From: Chloroflexota bacterium
Lineage (GTDB): Bacteria; Chloroflexota; Ktedonobacteria; Ktedonobacterales; Ktedonobacteraceae
NCBI GenBank assembly: GCA_005879655.1
Contig: VBJK01000110.1
Span: 1-8,153 of the forward strand
Direction: 5' to 3'
Length of the DNA stretch: 8,153 nucleotides
Below, one piece after another: positions 6,626 through 8,153 of the stretch. Each line of letters begins with the position of its first letter. Within the stretch, counting starts at the first letter, position 1. Position numbers and translations under genes: made by a program. The notes beneath the pieces are model-generated. The model was not told the origin of the DNA. It was given only the letters and a program-made list of their open reading frames with translations, and searched no databases.

Positions 6626-8153
6626 ATGAGAAAGATAGAGATGCAGGATATTGAACAGGAGCCAATAGCGATTATTGGGATGGGATGTCGTTTTCCGAGG
6701 GCCAATAATCTCCAGGAGTTCTGGACGCTTTTACACACAGGCCAGGATGCGCTTCAAGAGGTCCCGGCACATCGTTGGGACATTCAAAGGCTGTATGATC
6801 CTGATCGAACCGTACCCGGAAAAATGGCGAGCCGTTGGGGAGGCTTTCTTGATCAGGTAGACCAGTTTGATTGGCGGGCCTTTCGCATGCTCCCTCGTGA
6901 GGCCACTGCTATGGACCCGCAACACCGTCTCTTACTAGAAGTGGCCTGGGAAGCCCTGGAGGATGCTGGATTACCATTGGAGCAAGTGGCTGGCAGTCAG
7001 ACCAGTGTCTCGCTTGGCATTGGCTGGAATGACTATCTGCGTTTACGTGCTCGTAACTGGTCGCAACTGGACGATTACACGGCTCTAGGCAACGCCGATG
7101 GTGCAGCTGCACATCGTCTTTCGTATTTCTTTGATCTCAGAGGTCCCAGTGTTGCGGTCAATAGCTTGTGCACATCAGGACTTTCTGCTCTTCACCTTGC
7201 CTGTCAGAGTCTGTGGGCTGGCGAGGCAAGTCTTGCGCTTGCCGGTGGTGTCAGCCTGACATTATCGCCTGACAGTATGATCATGGTCTCTCAAGCGGGA
7301 CTGCTCTCAGCAGACGGGCGCTGCAAAACGCTTGATGCGGCAGCCGATGGCTACGTGCGAGGTGAAGGTGCTGGCATTGTTGTGCTCAAGCCTCTGTCTC
7401 AAGTCAGCGGGTCTGATCGCGTGTATGCACTCATTCGTGCTATAGCGGCAAATCACAATGGCCACAACTAGTGGATTATTGCTGCTAGCCAGACAGCGCA
7501 AGAGGCATTGCTGCGAGACGCCTATCGCAAAGCGGGTCTTCATCCAGCTCAAGTCGATTATGTTGAACTGCATGGCACAGGATTTGTGCGCGGGGATAGT
7601 ATCGAGACCGCAGCTTTAGGTGCAGTGCTGGGCAACTGCCTAGAGCGTACACATCCCTGTTTCGTAGGATCGGTCAAAACGAATATTGGCCATCTAGATG
7701 CTGCATCGGGTATAGCCAGTGTCATGAAAGTCGCCCTTTCGCTTTTTCATCAGCACATCCCTCCCACGTTGAATCTAGAGACCTTGAATCCTGATATTCA
7801 TCTTTCCGACCTGCATTTAGCGGTACCCCAGATGTGCATCCCCTGGCCGGAGAAAGCCGCAGAGACAGCTTATCCACAGGTCGCAGGGGTAACGACACTC
7901 GCATTTAGTGGTGCAAATGCTCATGCTGTTCTCACTGCCTATCGGAGCCAGGTGGATGAAGAACAGCGCCAGCACGAAAACGATGATGAACAGGTCTACC
8001 GTCTTCTGCCCGTATCCGCACGGGATAAACCAGCTCTCGATGAGCTGGCCGCAGCCTATCGAGATTTTCTTTGCACTGCTGAGACGGCACCCGCCTTTCG
8101 TGATATTTGTTACACGGCCAGTCTGCGCAGAACACATCACAGTTATCGTCTGG
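6626..8153 (+). pseudogene. modular type I polyketide synthase, first ketosynthase split by an in-frame TAG; continues past the window
   Basis: The protein starts at ATG 6626 (a second in-frame ATG is at 6641) with no docking or loading domain. It enters a ketosynthase at once: PIAIIGMGCRFPRANN (13-28), MDPQHRLLLEVAWEALEDAG (96-115) and the nucleophile in VNSLCTSGLSALHLAC (Cys182, codon 7169-7171). GADGYVRGEGAG-type sequence then leads to NHNGHN, where TAG (7469-7471) stops the frame at residue 281. The same frame goes on without another stop to the right edge: WIIAASQTAQEALL, YVELHGTGFVRGDSIE (His316), VGSVKTNIGHLDAASGI (His356), then the conserved FSGANAHAVL end and the KS-AT linker (YRLLPVSARDKPALDELAAAYR). 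The Cys-His-His triad is therefore encoded, but across a nonsense codon. The ordinary Cys, not Gln, means it would extend a starter received from a separate carrier protein. AT and later domains lie beyond the window. Readthrough or a sequencing error is possible. Confidence 0.88.

Noticed and set aside
7469..7471. TAG as a sense codon (recoding) in this organism
   Set aside because: The methyltransferase (stop 4676-4678) and the carrier protein (stop 6603-6605) use TAG at natural family ends, so TAG acts as a stop here.
7307..8140. Minus-strand open frames of 60-107 codons opposite the polyketide synthase
   Set aside because: The plus-strand frame encodes recognisable ketosynthase motifs throughout; the opposite frames show no family features.

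Overview
The window looks like a piece of a Chloroflexota genome, most likely class Ktedonobacteria. That reading rests on the character of the 16S rRNA gene at the left edge and on the moderate-GC polyketide/non-ribosomal-peptide genes that follow; it is recognition from memory, not a database match. No tRNA, CRISPR array, transposase or integrase is visible.

Layout. Positions 1 to about 1402 hold the 16S rRNA gene on the minus strand, without its last ~90 nt, which lie beyond the left edge. Its leader (about 1403-1700) carries a nested hairpin, a boxA-like element and a 14-bp perfect palindrome. Positions 1845-2407, minus strand, hold a frameshifted remnant of a squalene-cyclase/prenyltransferase-repeat protein with a QxxDGSW motif. 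A 400-bp AT-rich gap (2408-2805) contains a two-tier dyad and three TTGAACG repeats. All remaining genes are on the plus strand: a class I methyltransferase broken by a deletion of its SAM-binding motif I (2806-3613), an intact UbiE-like methyltransferase behind a good sigma-70-type promoter (3887-4678), an acyl-CoA-dehydrogenase-family flavoprotein (4758-5897), the C-terminal stump of an adenylation domain (5899-6348), a free-standing carrier protein (6345-6605), and the start of a modular type I polyketide synthase (6626 to the right edge).

How the genes fit together. Dehydrogenase + adenylation domain + free-standing carrier protein + PKS is the arrangement that activates L-proline, loads it on a carrier protein and oxidises it to a pyrrolyl (or pyrrolinyl) thioester, which primes a polyketide synthase, as in the prodigiosin, pyoluteorin and anatoxin pathways. 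The dehydrogenase closely resembles the PigA/RedW/PltE prolyl-carrier-protein dehydrogenases as I remember them, including the C-terminal FSGT motif and the LYRACW segment.

Condition. The locus appears to be decaying. The adenylation domain has lost motifs A1-A6 and its A10 lysine is Glu; the first ketosynthase is cut by an in-frame TAG with homology continuing in the same frame; the first methyltransferase has lost motif I; the cyclase-like gene is frameshifted. The dehydrogenase, the carrier protein and the second methyltransferase look intact. Sequencing or assembly error is the main alternative for the single-base lesions.
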